A stretch of DNA of 64,000 nt from the NCBI RefSeq assembly GCF_019925205.1, contig NC_083566.1:37021558-37085557 (forward strand). The letters run 5' to 3'. The notes under the pieces are model-generated. The model worked only from the letters and a program-made list of their open reading frames with translations. It did no database searches and was not told the origin of the DNA. Shown in pieces: positions 11,701 to 25,900 of this stretch (positions within the stretch are counted from its first letter, which is position 1; each line of letters begins with the position of its first letter). This stretch comes from Metopolophium dirhodum. Lineage: Eukaryota; Arthropoda; Insecta; Hemiptera; Aphididae. Position numbers and translations under genes: made by a program.

Positions 11701-14700
11701 TTTAATCATCCCTAATTTTCGTGGGCACTCCAAGAACAAATATATTATATCCTTAACTTGTGTAAAATAAGTTATATTATTATAATACAAGACAAACACT
11801 GAAACTAAAATAATACGCATGAACATTGTTCGAATTATATTAGATATGACATAATATTTCGATGCAAATTAATTTTTTCAAACAATTACTCGTATTATAA
11901 TATCAATGAAATATTATGTAATTTTCTTTCAGCAAGTAACTATAGTTATATTTGTGTAATCTAAATATTATATTGACCGAGATTTGCTGGTGTTAGTTGG
12001 GAAAACGTTCATCTAAAAATCAATGATTGACAATCGCAAAGGAAATCAAATTATTGAGTTCAAAACACGAAGAAAATAATAATATTAAAATGTGTTATAA
12101 AATAAATATCTACATTGACGTAATGTTTCATTCGTTTATTTCAGAGAAATTGTGTTGCCTCTTCTTGTTTCGTTCATAACCTATTCACGATATTTTTATC
12201 GTTCACATTTGGTCTGTAATGGTTATTTATGTTCACATGAATTATTCGCCTCCTATACGTATTTACATAATTGACGGTTCTCCTCATATCGCCCCACATA
12301 TGTATTATAGGGACCAATTCCATATTTCGGTCAGTCCAACGGGATAGGTATAGTTTAACCATATACAGTTTTGTTTTGAATCATTATTTATTTCAAACCC
12401 ATTATAATATAATACAAGGAAGTGCCTACTATACACTCGAGTACGTTGGTATACTTTTATATGCGAACACCATACACATAACTACATAATATTATAATAT
12501 GATGTTACCAAGCGAATGTTCATCCGACTAAACATCTAAGAGACTATGGAGAAAAAATAAGTGGGAACGAAAATAATTTTGGTTTTTTGGAGCCGTACTA
12601 GACACGAGATCATTATTGTAATACTATAATACGATATTGTTTGAGATATTTCAACAATTGTGTTTCTCATCGTGCAAATAAAATACATCGAGTACGCATC
12701 ACGAGTCGTATTGTAACCTTATGTTTTTTTTCTACATACGAATATAATGGCTCAGTGATACTCGTAAATCATGACGTTTTATTGTATCACACAACTAGAA
12801 TATCCGACACTGAATCAAAATGTTAACATATTATTATTATTATTATTTTCGTTAGTAATTTATATTATTATTTAAAATTAAAAAAAAATCAACGATAGGC
12901 TAGGGTTAGAGTTTAACTATCGATTATTTGTTTTATGTATTTATAATCAGGTTAACAATGACCAACATTTAATTTCGGTAAATACAATAAAAAAATAAAA
13001 TACAAATTTTGATCATATAATAATAAATAGATTGTCCAAGCAATTAAAACCAATACATTCAAATTGAATAACAACATTATACACAAACTACAAAGCAATC
13101 GATATTCATAATTTTGCTTGATACATATTGGGAATATTCTATTATTAAATGAACGATGTATTGCTATAATTATTATTTATTATTACAATTTATTTCAAGA
13201 CGGGTTAATCAATATATTTATTTGAAATCTACTTTCTACTTCGATGCAATTATCAAACATCTGTAAGAATTTTACTTTTTTAAAAGTCAATAATGATGAA
13301 TTAATTATATTTATAGGTAGTTAACTTTGAAATATATTTTCAAGTTTGAGACACTTATCGTCTAAGAGAGACGTAGGTACTATATTACTATAATATAGTA
13401 ATATACTAGTTACTATCACATAAAACGATGAACGTACCTACTTTATTTTATTTAAAAGTAAATTATACCATGAACGAAAACTTTAAATTGGATCGTATAG
13501 TCTATAGTGTTTGTAATTTATTTGATACATCTACAGTAGATATTTTAAACACATTTTCCATGACCTATCATTTTTACAAGAAAATCGTTTAATGCATAAT
13601 ATTATTATGTCATGTACACATAATGTAAACAATTTTTGAAAGTTTAATTCGAAACATTAAAAAAAAAAGATTTTAAAGATTGGTCCACTGATGTTTGAAT
13701 ATAATAAGACGCGTTGTTTTAATACATATAATATATTATTCTATTTTTAATCAAATGACAATGATGATATTTTTCAATGCAAATAATATAATGGACTGCG
13801 GTTCATGGTTGTATAAAGTACGATTTATAAATTATTATATCTCCAATAGGTACCTCCTATACCAATAATATTTGTCCGTAATATTTTTCAAATTGAATAA
13901 ATTGTTATGCAATCTTTTTTTTTATCGCAATTTACCACACTTATTAGATAGGCACACTTCGTTAAACGTGTTGAATGTAGAACATTGTTTGTTTTTTTTT
14001 TCACTTTTGTGATTAAAATATTTACTGCGCCGTTTTCGATATTTAAATATTATTACATCTATAGACGCTTTGAGGTACCTTTACATTGTATAAAAGGGTT
14101 ATTTTGGTTGTAAATTGTACGTTTACCGTTTCTACAGTACGCTTCTCAAACGTCTCCTTTGTTCTCGTGTATCAAAACCAAGAGACATCGTCGTCACCGT
14201 CGACGGAGTTATTATAAAATACAATAATACAACACCTATTCGAAAATGTACGGCGCGTATATTATTACACGCGCGTATAATATTATATTATACAATATAG
14301 TACGGTGGCATTTAATGCACATACACAGTAATAATTGATGACGATGTAACGTCGTAGTATACATGTTATCATTTCGTCGGTGATGACAATAAAGCACTGC
14401 GCATTTATCTAGACACCCGTTCTCGCCGGAATCGGCACGATAACGTCGCACGGAAGACAGAATACTGTATGAAACAAGGCGTGGGCGGGTATAGCCGTCG
14501 AGGGTGCATGCCCATGGTGGAAGGGTGGTGCGACGGAGGCTCCCGACCGTGGTGGGTGCCGTCGGGCGAGAGCGTGGGGTACTGTGTTTTTGCTTAAAAA
14601 GACGAGAGAACAAGCGATACAGATTACGATTCACCCAAACCCTCCCCTCTCGCCGCCAGCCACTTCCAGAGTCTTTGTTTGCACGCGGCCAAAGTCGTTC

Positions 14701-17700
14701 TCGGTGCTAAAAAGCGCCCGATGCCACCACACTCGACGATCACCGTTGGTACAATGCGTTTGAATGCGACGTTTTCATTTTCGTGGAGTTTTTTTATCTT
14801 CTTTAGGTACACACAATAATGTTAATCATTACATTCAGGTTAGGTAATGATTTAAAATGAGGTAAACCAGCTATAGTGTATTGTACATACATACACGTTT
14901 ATATTTTTGCTATCCAGGGATTCAAATATGCCCTTCAGACGATCCCTTCACCTTTTCATATTTTGTTAACAATTACTGAAACGCCCTAATCTAATTATAT
15001 TATCTAATATGGCTAAATTTAATTAGAAATATATTATTCCGGTAGTATAGGTTCTTAACATTTTCAAAAATTATTTAAATTTAAACATGAATATATATAT
15101 TTTTTTAATTCACTGCAGTATAATCACTTATTTATACATAACAATATGTTTATGTACATTATTTTCACTTTTGTATACAAATTTGAATGACTATAATATA
15201 AAATGTCTGACGCAAAATAAAAAAAATGCTAGGTAGTCAATGAACACTCAATGGACAATACCATGGAGGAATGTACTACAGTAGATAGTACTCGTGGCGT
15301 ACCTGTTTAACATATCACTTTGGTTGATAATAAATTATTGGTTTATAGTTTTTCCAAATAACGAAATCCCAGAATATGCTATAAGTGTCTACACTCATTA
15401 TTTCATAAAGATTTAACATTTTCTTTCTACATAATTTAATAACATTACAAATAATGTCTAAAAAATTATATTTACTATACATTTTTTTATGTGTATTTTA
15501 GTTTTTTTAATTACAAAATAATATACATTTTTAATTTCATATTCTGAAGCGGAATATTATGCAGAGTATTTTAATACATAAAAAGCTCATAGTTAATTTG
15601 TTAAACATTTAAAACTAAGGGTACCTATATAAAATTTTTATAAGAGGAATAGCGAATCAACAATTGGTGGGGGCTACCATGTCCCACTCTACAACATATG
15701 TTAACTTAAAATACTGAAATATTTATAACTATTAACCACTTATTCGAAATTCAATTTATTGTATACATCGAAATACTCCAAATAACATTTTGCTTTGAAA
15801 TATGAAAATTAAAAATGTATGTTGTCATTCAAAATAGTGAAGTTCTTATCAAATTAAAACAATGTAAAAATGAGAATTCTAAAAATAAAATTCTTAAAAA
15901 ATTATGTTTTGTAATGGCATTAAATTATATAAAAATAAAAGTTTCAAAAAAGTTTAATGTTTCTAAATAATGTTTGTTAGCATTGAAATGTATTTTAGTA
16001 CCTCGTATTTTTAATAATTCTCTACTGAAAAGTAACAAAATGATATTTAACATTTGAAATATTATAATAATCTTACTGAACAGTAAAAGTAAAAATAGTT
16101 GTACAGTGAACGCCATTTATGTCATGACATTAAAATTTACATTCCTACAACAAACAATACAAGAATACCATATTTTTTTACTTTATATATTATTAAAAGT
16201 ATGAGTATAATGGAAATCAGTGTTATTTTTAATTTTATATTTTTCTTAGGTAACTACAATTTGAATACAATATGAATTATACATTATGATTTATGATACT
16301 CTTTTGAGTTTTGAAAACAAATACGCAGTTGGGCCGTGAATTTGTATAATAATTAAGTACTATAGTAGAATTTAACATGTCTCATACTTTTAAGTTTAAT
16401 AAAAAAAGTTAGTTTTAATTTTAAAAATAATAATGGTTTTGAAAACACAATTTTTTATATAATATTATAATAATTTACGTCAAAAATATAAAAAAAATAA
16501 CTTGCATAATTTGCATTACATTTATGAGAATGTTAAGTATTTTTTCAATGTTTACAAATTACAACAAGATAACTAAAACTTTCTAGAATATATTGTAATT
16601 ATTCATTCTAAAATTTTTAATACCCTTAAGGAATTTCGTTATTTTAATAATGTCTCAAGTATCTTAATATTATATTAATTTTCAAAACCTAAACTATTTA
16701 AAATTTAAAACTTAACAGTTTATTAATCATAAAATAATTAGCAAGTTCTGGTTATTTTGATTAATTTTGTCAATATTTTCTTTGTTTATAAAAAATTTAG
16801 TTTTTATATTTTGCGATTTCTGCGAGAATAACGTATGAAGAACCCTGTAACATATTTTCACGCTTAAGGCATTAAATATTTATGGATTTAAAATACCAAC
16901 ATAATTCTTGCAAATATTCATGACATAAAATGTGTTAACAACAAACATTGAAATTATAAACTTAAAAATATGACAAATTAAAATTACTATAAATACCACA
17001 AAAATAATTTGAAATTTATATCATGACGTCTAGTGTCTGTATATGCCAATATAAATCAATATTTGGTGAATCCGCAGTCATAGTTTAGCACCGGAGCATT
17101 AGACTTTTAATCATAAAAGAGATGACAAATAGACGAAAAAAAAAAAATAATAAAATATAAGCACGCATCGTCGAAGCGACGAACTTGCTAGGTATACAAA
17201 ATCTAAAATATAACAGGCATGGTTGTTATAACAATGTTATAACATCGAGCACACAAAATAAATTATAAATACCGATTATTTTGTGTTGTGAACAAAATCG
17301 TCAAGACCCACGAACGGTTTAAAATATAATGACGTGCAGAATAAACCGACGATGGCAATATTCGACGACATAAATGTGTATCCATTATTCGAACGCAAAG
17401 GAGCGTGTACGCCCCAATACCCAACTCGACGGTTTTCATCACAAAAACCAGTCGATCGAATACATTATTATACTTGGATTGGCCAAAATTCGCGTGCACG
17501 TCATTATTCCTTTGAACCGATCGACGGAACAGCAGTAGGATTTGTGGACATAAATATGTATATGTGTGTATGTATGTGTTTATGTATGCATGTATGCATG
17601 TATGTATGTATAACTAATATCCTTATGACTAAAACGAACCTAGTTGGATCAAATTCCGGCATAAAAAATGATACATTTTGTAAAAAACATTTGATTACTA

Positions 17701-17949
17701 ATTATTTTGTTATTTCCAAACACACATTTTGTAGCCTTTGGTCATATTTTTTTGTTAAGACTATACCAGTTTGGATAATTTTACAATTTAATAATTGATT
17801 TTGAATTTGATTCAAGTAGTTGAGTTTATCAAAAATATACATCTATAATTATTAATTTATTATATTTATGAAAATATTTGAAAATGTTAGACAAAGTAAT
17901 AATTTCATATATTTATATTTATATTATTATTAAATAGTAAACTTTAAAT
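8724..17949. other. AT-rich desert with islands at 9.3-10.1, 14.1-14.8 and 17.3-17.5 kb
   Basis: No frame over 154 codons and none with a recognisable domain. The island at 14.1-14.8 kb is the most GC-rich (cgtgggcgggtat, ggtgggtgccgtcgggcg). 14,813-17,260 is plain AT-rich DNA. TATG-type repeats lie at 17,561-17,612. Confidence 0.5.
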
Positions 17950-18180
17950 AAAAAATGGTGGGGGGGGGGAATATCCGCATCAAAAATATATCGGGTGGGG
18001 GGGGGGGGGTGTCCGGAAGTCTGTATACCTAAGTAATAAATAAAGTTTGTATTTACCATAATTTTATAGATTGATATTAGACATAACCATAAATTATAAT
18101 TTTAATGATAAAATAATACATATGTTAAAAAATTAGCCATATCCCTCCCCATGACAAAATCATTTGACCGCCACTGAGGT
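17950..18180. repeat. G-run-containing repeat fragment
   Basis: Two runs of 10-13 G (17958-17969 and 17997-18009), then an AT-rich stretch ending in 'tttgaccgccactgag' near 18162-18178. It resembles decayed aphid transposon ends, but no partner end was found. Identity is uncertain. Confidence 0.3.
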
Positions 18181-19010
18181 AATATATTATTATATTATAA
18201 CACATGATTTTGACCATAAGCATTAGGTACAATATTTATTTAGTCATAATAATATGGTTACACGCTCGCATTTACAAATATTGTAATATAATATATTATA
18301 AAAATAATAATAATGATATCGAATATTTTTTCATCTGATTAGCTCTTATATAAGTAGGTAACTGAATTGGCAGAAATGTGCACAGAATATCATAACTTTA
18401 TAGCGAACTTGTTTGTATGATTGTAGTCTGTATATCATGTTATACTTTGGATGGGTCGGAGTAGATATAAGATAGCAATGAAAATATTATAACGTCCAGA
18501 GATGCCATTTTCAGTGTATAACATAGTGGAGAAATAAATATATAACAGGCAATATTCTGTTGTTCGTCTATTTATTCTTTTAAATGCATCGCAAAACTAC
18601 AAACTTCTGAACGTGATTCTTGGTCCACAAAGAAAATCAAAATTATAAAATTGAATTGGTTCTGGAATTGGCCATCTTGGAGTCGCAGTGTGTTACAAAT
18701 ACTAGCGATTAAATGGCGACTATGATTCGGAACAAGGCTTGCAGTCTGTAAGTTTAAGGTCCTTGTACAAAGACCACTGTAAGTTCCCGTTTTGATTTTA
18801 TCTAACAAAAGAGGTCCAAATACATTATATATTAGTTATGACTCCATTTGATCTATATCTTCAGACATTTTTTTTCCTAATAATATTATATCCATTATAA
18901 TATTATTGTACTAATAATATGGTTACTAGCCATAAGAGAGCAAAGAATTGTTTTGTACTGTCAACAATGAGCCGCTGATATTTGTTATCTTTCGATGAAA
19001 CATTTTAATT
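18181..19010. other. AT-rich stretch, nothing recognised
   Basis: Moderately AT-rich. A 78-codon minus-strand frame at 18572-18808 shows no known motif. Confidence 0.4.
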
Positions 19011-19323
19011 ACCCAATATTTTTTTTTTTTTTTTTTATTAGGTAACCCGCGGCAACATAGGCCATTGGGTGTGGGGAGGGCACTGTAGGTTTTTTTTTTT
19101 TTTTTTTTTTTATATTTGGAAGGTTTGGTAGGTTTTATATTGGGTAGGTTGGTACACGTGTGTGTTGTGTTTGGCAGAATTTCTAATGGGGCACCCGTAG
19201 GTTTCTGCCGTGCCCCGGGGTGGGGGGATGGCGGCACTTGTTCTCCGGACACCGTGACTTGCACGGAGAAAAATGCCGCCCAGTGGTCGAGGATCGAACT
19301 CGGACCGGCTGGAACCCAATATT
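19011..19323 (-). mobile_element. polyA retroposon (SINE-like) with 10-bp target-site duplication
   Basis: The perfect direct repeat acccaatatt occurs at 19011-19020 and 19314-19323. Between them lies a 293-bp insert that ends, on the minus strand, in an A-tail (T-run from 19021), with a second internal A-rich tract at 19091-19112. The minus-strand head begins CCAGCCGGTCCGAGTTCGAT; GAGTTCGATCC resembles the pol III B box of a tRNA, but no good A box precedes it. The body is GC-rich (cggggtggggggatggcgg) compared with the flanks. This is either a tRNA-derived SINE lacking its first part or a 5'-truncated LINE tail. Insertion by target-primed reverse transcription is well supported. Confidence 0.75.
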
Positions 19324-20704
19324 ATTAACATCTATAACTCACATATATGTATATATTATTATATATTATATAGTCAATATTTATTATTGATACTATTATT
19401 ATTACTTATATTATTTATTTTGTTTTATCGGGTATATATACTGTTCCTAGTCAACACAATTCATGTAAATATCGCCGTACCTTATAGTTTTAAGTATAAT
19501 GACAGTGATACTGTTACAGGGACAATGTAATTAGGTAATAACCGTCGTAAATTTAATTTCAGAAAAATACAACATTAATCATTAATATTTCCACAACAAT
19601 AATTGTATTCACAATACAGCATTGTAATTAAATACAAACAAAGCATTATTTTCATTAAAAAAAATATATATAACTATTAAAATGTATACACCTCACATGC
19701 AATACATAAAAAATAAATTCGTATGCATAATGTATACCTACTTTACTATCCTTGTGAGAATCCGGAGTGTAATGCCATTGAACTTTTATTCATATTATTA
19801 TCCTTTTAAAATGTATATATTTGATTTAAAAAAAAAACAAAACTACTTGTACATTATCCCATCTGAAAGCTATTCAACCATTTCACACTTTATCCATTAT
19901 ACTTAACTCAGAACGTCCATTAAAGACAATTAGCATTATCGAAACAATCGTTATGGTTAACGTGAATAGATAATGTGAGTCTTGCTCTACCATTATTTAG
20001 TATTCAAGAATAAATTATTTAGGTAGTCCCACAAAGTTCAAACTGTATTTTGTATTAGTATTTATTTACTTAGAATTATTCGCATGATCAATACTTAAAG
20101 TACAGAATGTGCAATGATGTATGTGTTATATAACTTATATAAGCACATTGCATATGGTACACAGTACATGAGGTTAGTCATATTTACAAATCAGTCGTGT
20201 GGAAACATTTATAATTGTGTTACCTACTCGAATATATTATTATTATTATCAATATAATATTAAAAGTAAATTTATATTTTATTTTAAGATTAACCAAAAA
20301 TTGAGTTTATACGACAGTGTCTAATTTTATTATACTTGGTACACGTTCGATTGAACAACGACGGTAGGTATATGTCCGTAATACGATTTAATCGTAGGAT
20401 TGAGTGCGATCAACTAGGTAACTTCATGTGATTTGCATAACGATTGATACAACTGAAAGGCCGTCAACGAGATAAAATACTTCGAATCAGTACCTAGTGT
20501 TCTGTAATTATATAGCTGGTATTTCGTTTATTTAATTTTTATTCAACACCTTGGTGACAATATCTTTTGTCCATTGGTCGACATCCACGAATAATTAATG
20601 GGCTATCCGCAGTTGTTATATTATGTGTATAGGGGAAGCGGCGGGCGAGCGCGGATTTTCTACATCGGAATAAAGGACGTTTTTGGAGAGACAGAGATAC
20701 ACAC

Positions 20705-20705
<1 letters not shown>

Positions 20706-20767
<62 letters not shown>
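20706..20767. repeat. (CA)n microsatellite
   Basis: About 31 uninterrupted CA units. Open frames across it on both strands (THTH.../VCVC...) are artefacts of the repeat. Confidence 0.95.
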
Positions 20768-20769
<2 letters not shown>

Positions 20770-21414
20770 GCGGGATCTGAAGTCGGGAAACATTGCGGAT
20801 GGCTGAAGAGCGCAGAGAAGAGTAGAGCCGAGCGAGGGGAGGAGATAGCTGAAGTAGGGCAGAAGAGACGGGAAATAATAATAATAGAGAGACGTATATA
20901 CCGAAGGGGTTTTGCGAGAGATAAGAGGTCGTCGTCGGGGCGTTGACGTGTTAATACTGTACGGACGGCGGTGTATACAGACACACGCGCGTGACTATAC
21001 AGCGTGCGCGTATCGTGCACGCGTATTATTGTGCCGTCATCTCGCCGGTGGTATATATTTCCATGTCTGAGCAGGTGATCTATTGTCGCACGACGTGCCG
21101 CCCGACGTGACCCGCCCCTCCAACCCCCCCCCCCCCCCACCCACAACGCGTGGCCCGACACGCGACCTTTAACAAATCGGTCGCTGCATATTTTACCGGG
21201 GCGCCCGTCGTGTGCGGGTGTATTCTTCGTTTCTGTTGTTATTTTTTTTGTCCAACCACGATGGCACCCGCGCCAGACGTAGGTACAACACTTTCGTTAT
21301 CTGTTTCCACAGACAAAAAAAAAAGTAAAAAAAAAAGGTAGACACAGACAAACGCGATGCGTGTTTTCAAACGAACAAAAACCGAAACTAAACAAGAACT
21401 CGTCGTATCTCATA

Positions 21415-21449
<35 letters not shown>

Positions 21450-21652
21450 TAATCATTATTATAATACACCTGTAGTACACAACAACAATACTATAATATG
21501 TCGTCCGGTCGAATACAATACGAACCCCGTAACGCCCGCACCGAGACAACAAGCAACGATAATATTATTCTAATTTATAATATATCATAAAATATTATTA
21601 AACATTATAATATTATGTAGACACTCGATATATATTGATCGTACAATACGAG

Positions 21653-21654
<2 letters not shown>

Positions 21655-21685
<31 letters not shown>
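21655..21685. repeat. (TG)n microsatellite
   Basis: About 15 TG units in a CpG-containing island. Confidence 0.95.
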
Positions 21686-21686
<1 letters not shown>

Positions 21687-22440
21687 GGTGCGCACTTTAT
21701 TATATCGATTGAACGACGGTGGCGGCGATTTTAAGTGTCGTCGGCGTTTGAAAACAATCTGTGCGATGGAAAATGCCCAAGATGACACTGTCTACCCCAC
21801 GCATACTATTATACAAGACATTTTTCATTTCCAACATTTTAGCGCAAACATTTTGAATTGTATTCCGGCTCGATAAATTCATCGAAATTGTGCAGTGGCG
21901 GCCGCTATTATAGTACACGGACGATTTGAATACGATGATTAATATAATATTTCATCTATAATATAATATTATAATATAATATCATACGTCATTGTCGCCG
22001 AGCGACGACGCCCTGAATGATAATATGCTTTTACGCGACCAACTCCTAATCCTCGACACAGCGTCACAGCCCGCCGCAATGTGAACCGAGGCACAATAAA
22101 CCTAAATATTCTGCAAATGCTCGGCCGATCCGCAGATATTGCTTTCGATGTGTAGAAATGTTTTGAAACTCGTGTATAGACTTTAACGTTTTACTCTAAA
22201 AAGTATAACACTGTATATTTTAAAAAAAAGGATGCATTTTGTATTTCAAGAGGCCCGTCCATATTTCAAAAATCATATTAAATAATTATAGGCACACGGT
22301 CTACATTTATCCAGGTAAAATTAATTGTCCAAAATTAAAAATGACCGTGGTAAAATTGTCTAAAATCAACTGAGGCTCAACTACTTGGCAAAGTTGAATA
22401 GAATTAGATACAGATTAAATAGATTATTATATTATACATA

Positions 22441-22946
22441 TTTTTTTTTCTAATGCCCTGGGGCTTTATTATTTAAACGACTCAAAGGTCTTAATAAATA
22501 TGTTTAACAATTATATATATTATATTACATACTAGATATAAATTATAAATATATTTTACACGTTGATGGAGTCACTTCCAATGAAGTGGCTACTGCCTTA
22601 ATCTAAAATCTTAAACTAATACCTATGGTTTCAGACGCTCGAGACGTCTGATGTCCTTGGAGTTATCTGATAATTGGATAGCCAATGGATTGACATGGAT
22701 CTAGCCTCGTCTCGTGTTTGCGAGCAAACCTTTGGATTTCGTCTGTAGGCAGCAACACATCACGGTGAATTGCGTTGTTTCTTTCGAACCGGTAGGCTGC
22801 AGTGATGGTGCAAATTGCGATATTTTGACAGCGTTGTATTACATCGATGTTAGACTTACTGGCACAGTGGCACAACCCCACAGTTGAATGCCATAAATCC
22901 AGATAGATTTTATAATTGCTACATATAGTAGACGTTTGTTTTCGAT
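22441..22946 (-). mobile_element. 5'-truncated Jockey-like non-LTR retrotransposon, 3' end
   Basis: On the minus strand, from about 22940, the reading frame gives LLYVAIIKSIWIYGIQLWGCA, then after a one-base shift KSNIDVIQRCQNIA, AAYRFERNNAIHRDVLLP, DEIQRFARKHETRL and, after another shift, DNSKDIRRLERLKP and a stop. This is the C-terminal end of the Jockey-clade reverse transcriptase protein (the IWxYGIQLWG and RRLxRxKP signatures). A short 3' untranslated part follows, with AATAAA at 22465-22470 on the minus strand and an A-tail (T-run at 22441-22449). Everything upstream of the last ~100 codons is missing, as usual for truncated LINE copies. At least two frameshifts make it dead. I could not define target-site duplications. 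Confidence 0.85.
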
Positions 22947-25900
22947 GGTTAAATATTATAAATATAACTAAAAATGTATTTACAACATTGATTATAATAT
23001 TAAAAAAAAAAAAAAAAAAACATTTGATAATTGTATTTTTTTTGAAAAATCATAATAAGTGAATTATCATTAAAAATGTTATTTCTATAAAATACTACTT
23101 GATTATAACCGTAACACGATGTAAAATACAAATTAGGTATAAATAGCTTCAGACTACAGGTATTCACACTCACAGTAGACAATATACAAGGTCATTTAAA
23201 CTGTTTGACAAAGATAACTAATGTTAAAGGGTGATCCAATTTCATTATATTTCGATACTCTATAGTTTTTTTTTGATTTAAAGGATTTTTAATTTTAAAA
23301 AACATTTTCCTCGGACATTTTTGTAGAATATCGGAGTACACTTCTGTTAGTTTGAAGAAAAACACGATATTTAAAAAAATTAAATTAAATTTATAAAACT
23401 CATCGAAAAACCGTGATTTTTAAAGTGAAACGCAGGAGTTTCAATTAGCTACAGCGTAGACATTTACGGAAAACACCGATAATTTGTAGTTTTCGCGTAC
23501 CTACCTTAATAATAATACGTATGTAGTATTAATAATGTTATCCAGTATCTGTTTTCGTTGGAATTTTACGAGCGTTGTGTTTTATTAACCAAATAATTTC
23601 AATAATTTATGGCTCATTATATTGTTTCTGAAGTTCAAGTTGTAAAATTCCAAATATTACATACCTACATTCGTATTTAATACGCATTAAAGGCGACCGG
23701 ACATGGTGAGACCTGTGATCAGTTTTAAAGCATCTAAACATTGTAAACACCATCCTTATATATATATATTAAAAAAATTACCAAACCTTATTGTACACCA
23801 TACATGATACATAGGTACCCTACATACATACCCTACATAGCTAACTTACATAGGTGCACCTACTACCCATACAGGCTACAACTGACCTATAATAGTATAG
23901 GTCTGTATTTGCGTTAATGTGTTATAGTTACAGTGCGCCGTTAACAAATATCAAATAGGGACCAAATACTCAACACCACATAAGAAGGCCTTCTCCTGCA
24001 GGAACACGGTTTCAAGGTAGCTCACTGATAGGTCCAAGCACAGATCGGTGTCCATGCCAAGCCTACACAATATTATATAGCGTATCGATACGACAAATGA
24101 CAATATGCTGATCTATTTGTCCTCATGAGGTCACCTATGCTTTTCGAGTATGAGCTATAGTTGTTATAATCCCGTTTTTTTTTTATGTATATTTATTATT
24201 GTAATAATATGCTGAATTACGCAGTACTATTACATTTGTTATTGATATTACAACAGCATAATATTATATTATTTTTTTCAAAGTCTGAAATGAGCGAAGC
24301 CGTTGAAATAAAAAGCCCAATGATTAGCGATATGCGTGCACCACGACTCGTCGACCGACGTGTATAATATAATAATTATGACGTGGTGTCGGGAGAGACA
24401 TTCATAATGTACACAATTATTACAATATAGAAATGCGATGTATTTATTCGGACCGCCACAGCCGTCGCGTGACACACCGACGTAAGCCTCGCCGCAGTTG
24501 TTTGTACGCGCGCTGCGCCTGGTTGTTTTTATTATTCAATAAAATTATTTGTTTAATTACCATTGTTCAGGTGTAAACACGAAAACGTGTTTTACGCTCG
24601 TTTTCCCCCGTACAGAATACACACAGGGGGTGGTTGGTGGGTGTGGAGTGGGTGGTGAATGGATTCCGGTCGTTACACGTCGCAGTGGTCGGGGAAGGAA
24701 TAGCCTGCGTGTTTTTAATATTGTCGGTTTTTGTTCTTTAAACAGGTTAAATAAAATCCCTGTAATACGCATACGAGCGATGAGATCATAACCCGCCATC
24801 GAGGCGACGCATTTCGACACATTTTTGTTAATAAACAGCACTGTGTAGTAATTTTATTATACTATATTATAATACTTTATATTCATGGTCGGATTTAGGA
24901 CGGGTATAGAGAGGTCAGTGGACCAAAGCCCTTACTCCAGAGCTCACACCACACACATACATAATTCAACGTTTTTATTGTAGAAAAGAAAATTAATATT
25001 AAAATATAATAATTTTAAATATATACAATTAGATACATTTGTAAAGCGTAAGTCGAATTAATACAATCATCTATACATATGAATTTATTAAACTTGGGTT
25101 CTGGATCTGGACATTTTTAATAAATACGTAAACAAAAATAAGAAACATTTCAAATGACGGTGATAATTTTATTTGTTTATTTTTTGTTTTGTTTGTTTAT
25201 TGTATTTATTACACCACCTCTAAATGATAATTTTACTATAAACTCAAGTGATGGATTTGAAACTTAAATAACTAATATTGTTTGTACAAGTTAAATATTG
25301 ATGTCGCGTATACATTTAAATGAATCTTTTACCATACACCCCATTCCTCCCCCCACCCAACCACCGATCATCTATCACGGTCCGTCGCTGATTGCATTCG
25401 ATCCGCGATAAACATTTTGATTTGAACGTATACAATATATGCGAGAATATATTCGTAAAAACAATCGATTATAGCTAATGATTCAAGAACACAACAAATT
25501 AGTGTGCTGAATTTCATGGTTTTTAAATAATTTGGAAACTAGTTTTGGAAGAGAACAGCGGTCATGGACTTCATCCTCGACTTTTTATTATTCGATGCAC
25601 GCTTTAAAGGGATCTGTGACGACTACATGTGCATACAATTATGAAAAGCACAATCACGTCTTTGGAAACGAGTATCTACAATAACTATAATGCGTATGAT
25701 TCACTATAATATTGTCATAATATAATGGACGCAGCGATACGCGTTAAAGGGATGCAATGGGATACAATGGGTACTAAACAAACGATGTCTGTTTTCTTTG
25801 TTGTGTTTATTTACGCAGATTCGTCGAAAAGTTATCGATAAGACGTGATCTATGTTGGCCGTGACAAAATAAATAATGTGAAAATTGCATTTAATAGTGA

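Larger units (their letters stand above)
19324..22440. other. AT-rich stretch, then the longest CpG-rich island
   Basis: 19,324-20,340 is AT-rich. 20,340-22,150 is CpG-rich, with CA, TAA and TG microsatellites, GC-rich blocks (20,930-21,240) and a C-run at 21,126. Frames here are carried by microsatellites. It is a plausible promoter or 5' exon region of an undetected gene. Confidence 0.45.

Noticed and set aside
13378..13406. AT-rich palindrome (tattactataatatagtaata)
   Set aside because: Palindromes of this kind are frequent by chance in DNA this rich in ATAATATTATA words. No hairpin RNA signature is visible.
14236..14634. 132-codon minus-strand frame in a GC-rich island
   Set aside because: It has no known motif and biased Arg/Tyr/Thr composition. 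The island's base composition accounts for the lack of stops.
17334..17798. 154-codon plus-strand frame
   Set aside because: The middle is encoded by TATG-type repeats (Met/Cys/Val-rich), and nothing before or after it resembles a known protein.
20616..21161. 181-codon minus-strand frame
   Set aside because: Its centre is a Cys-Val run encoded by the (CA)n microsatellite, and the rest is Arg/Ser-rich low-complexity sequence.
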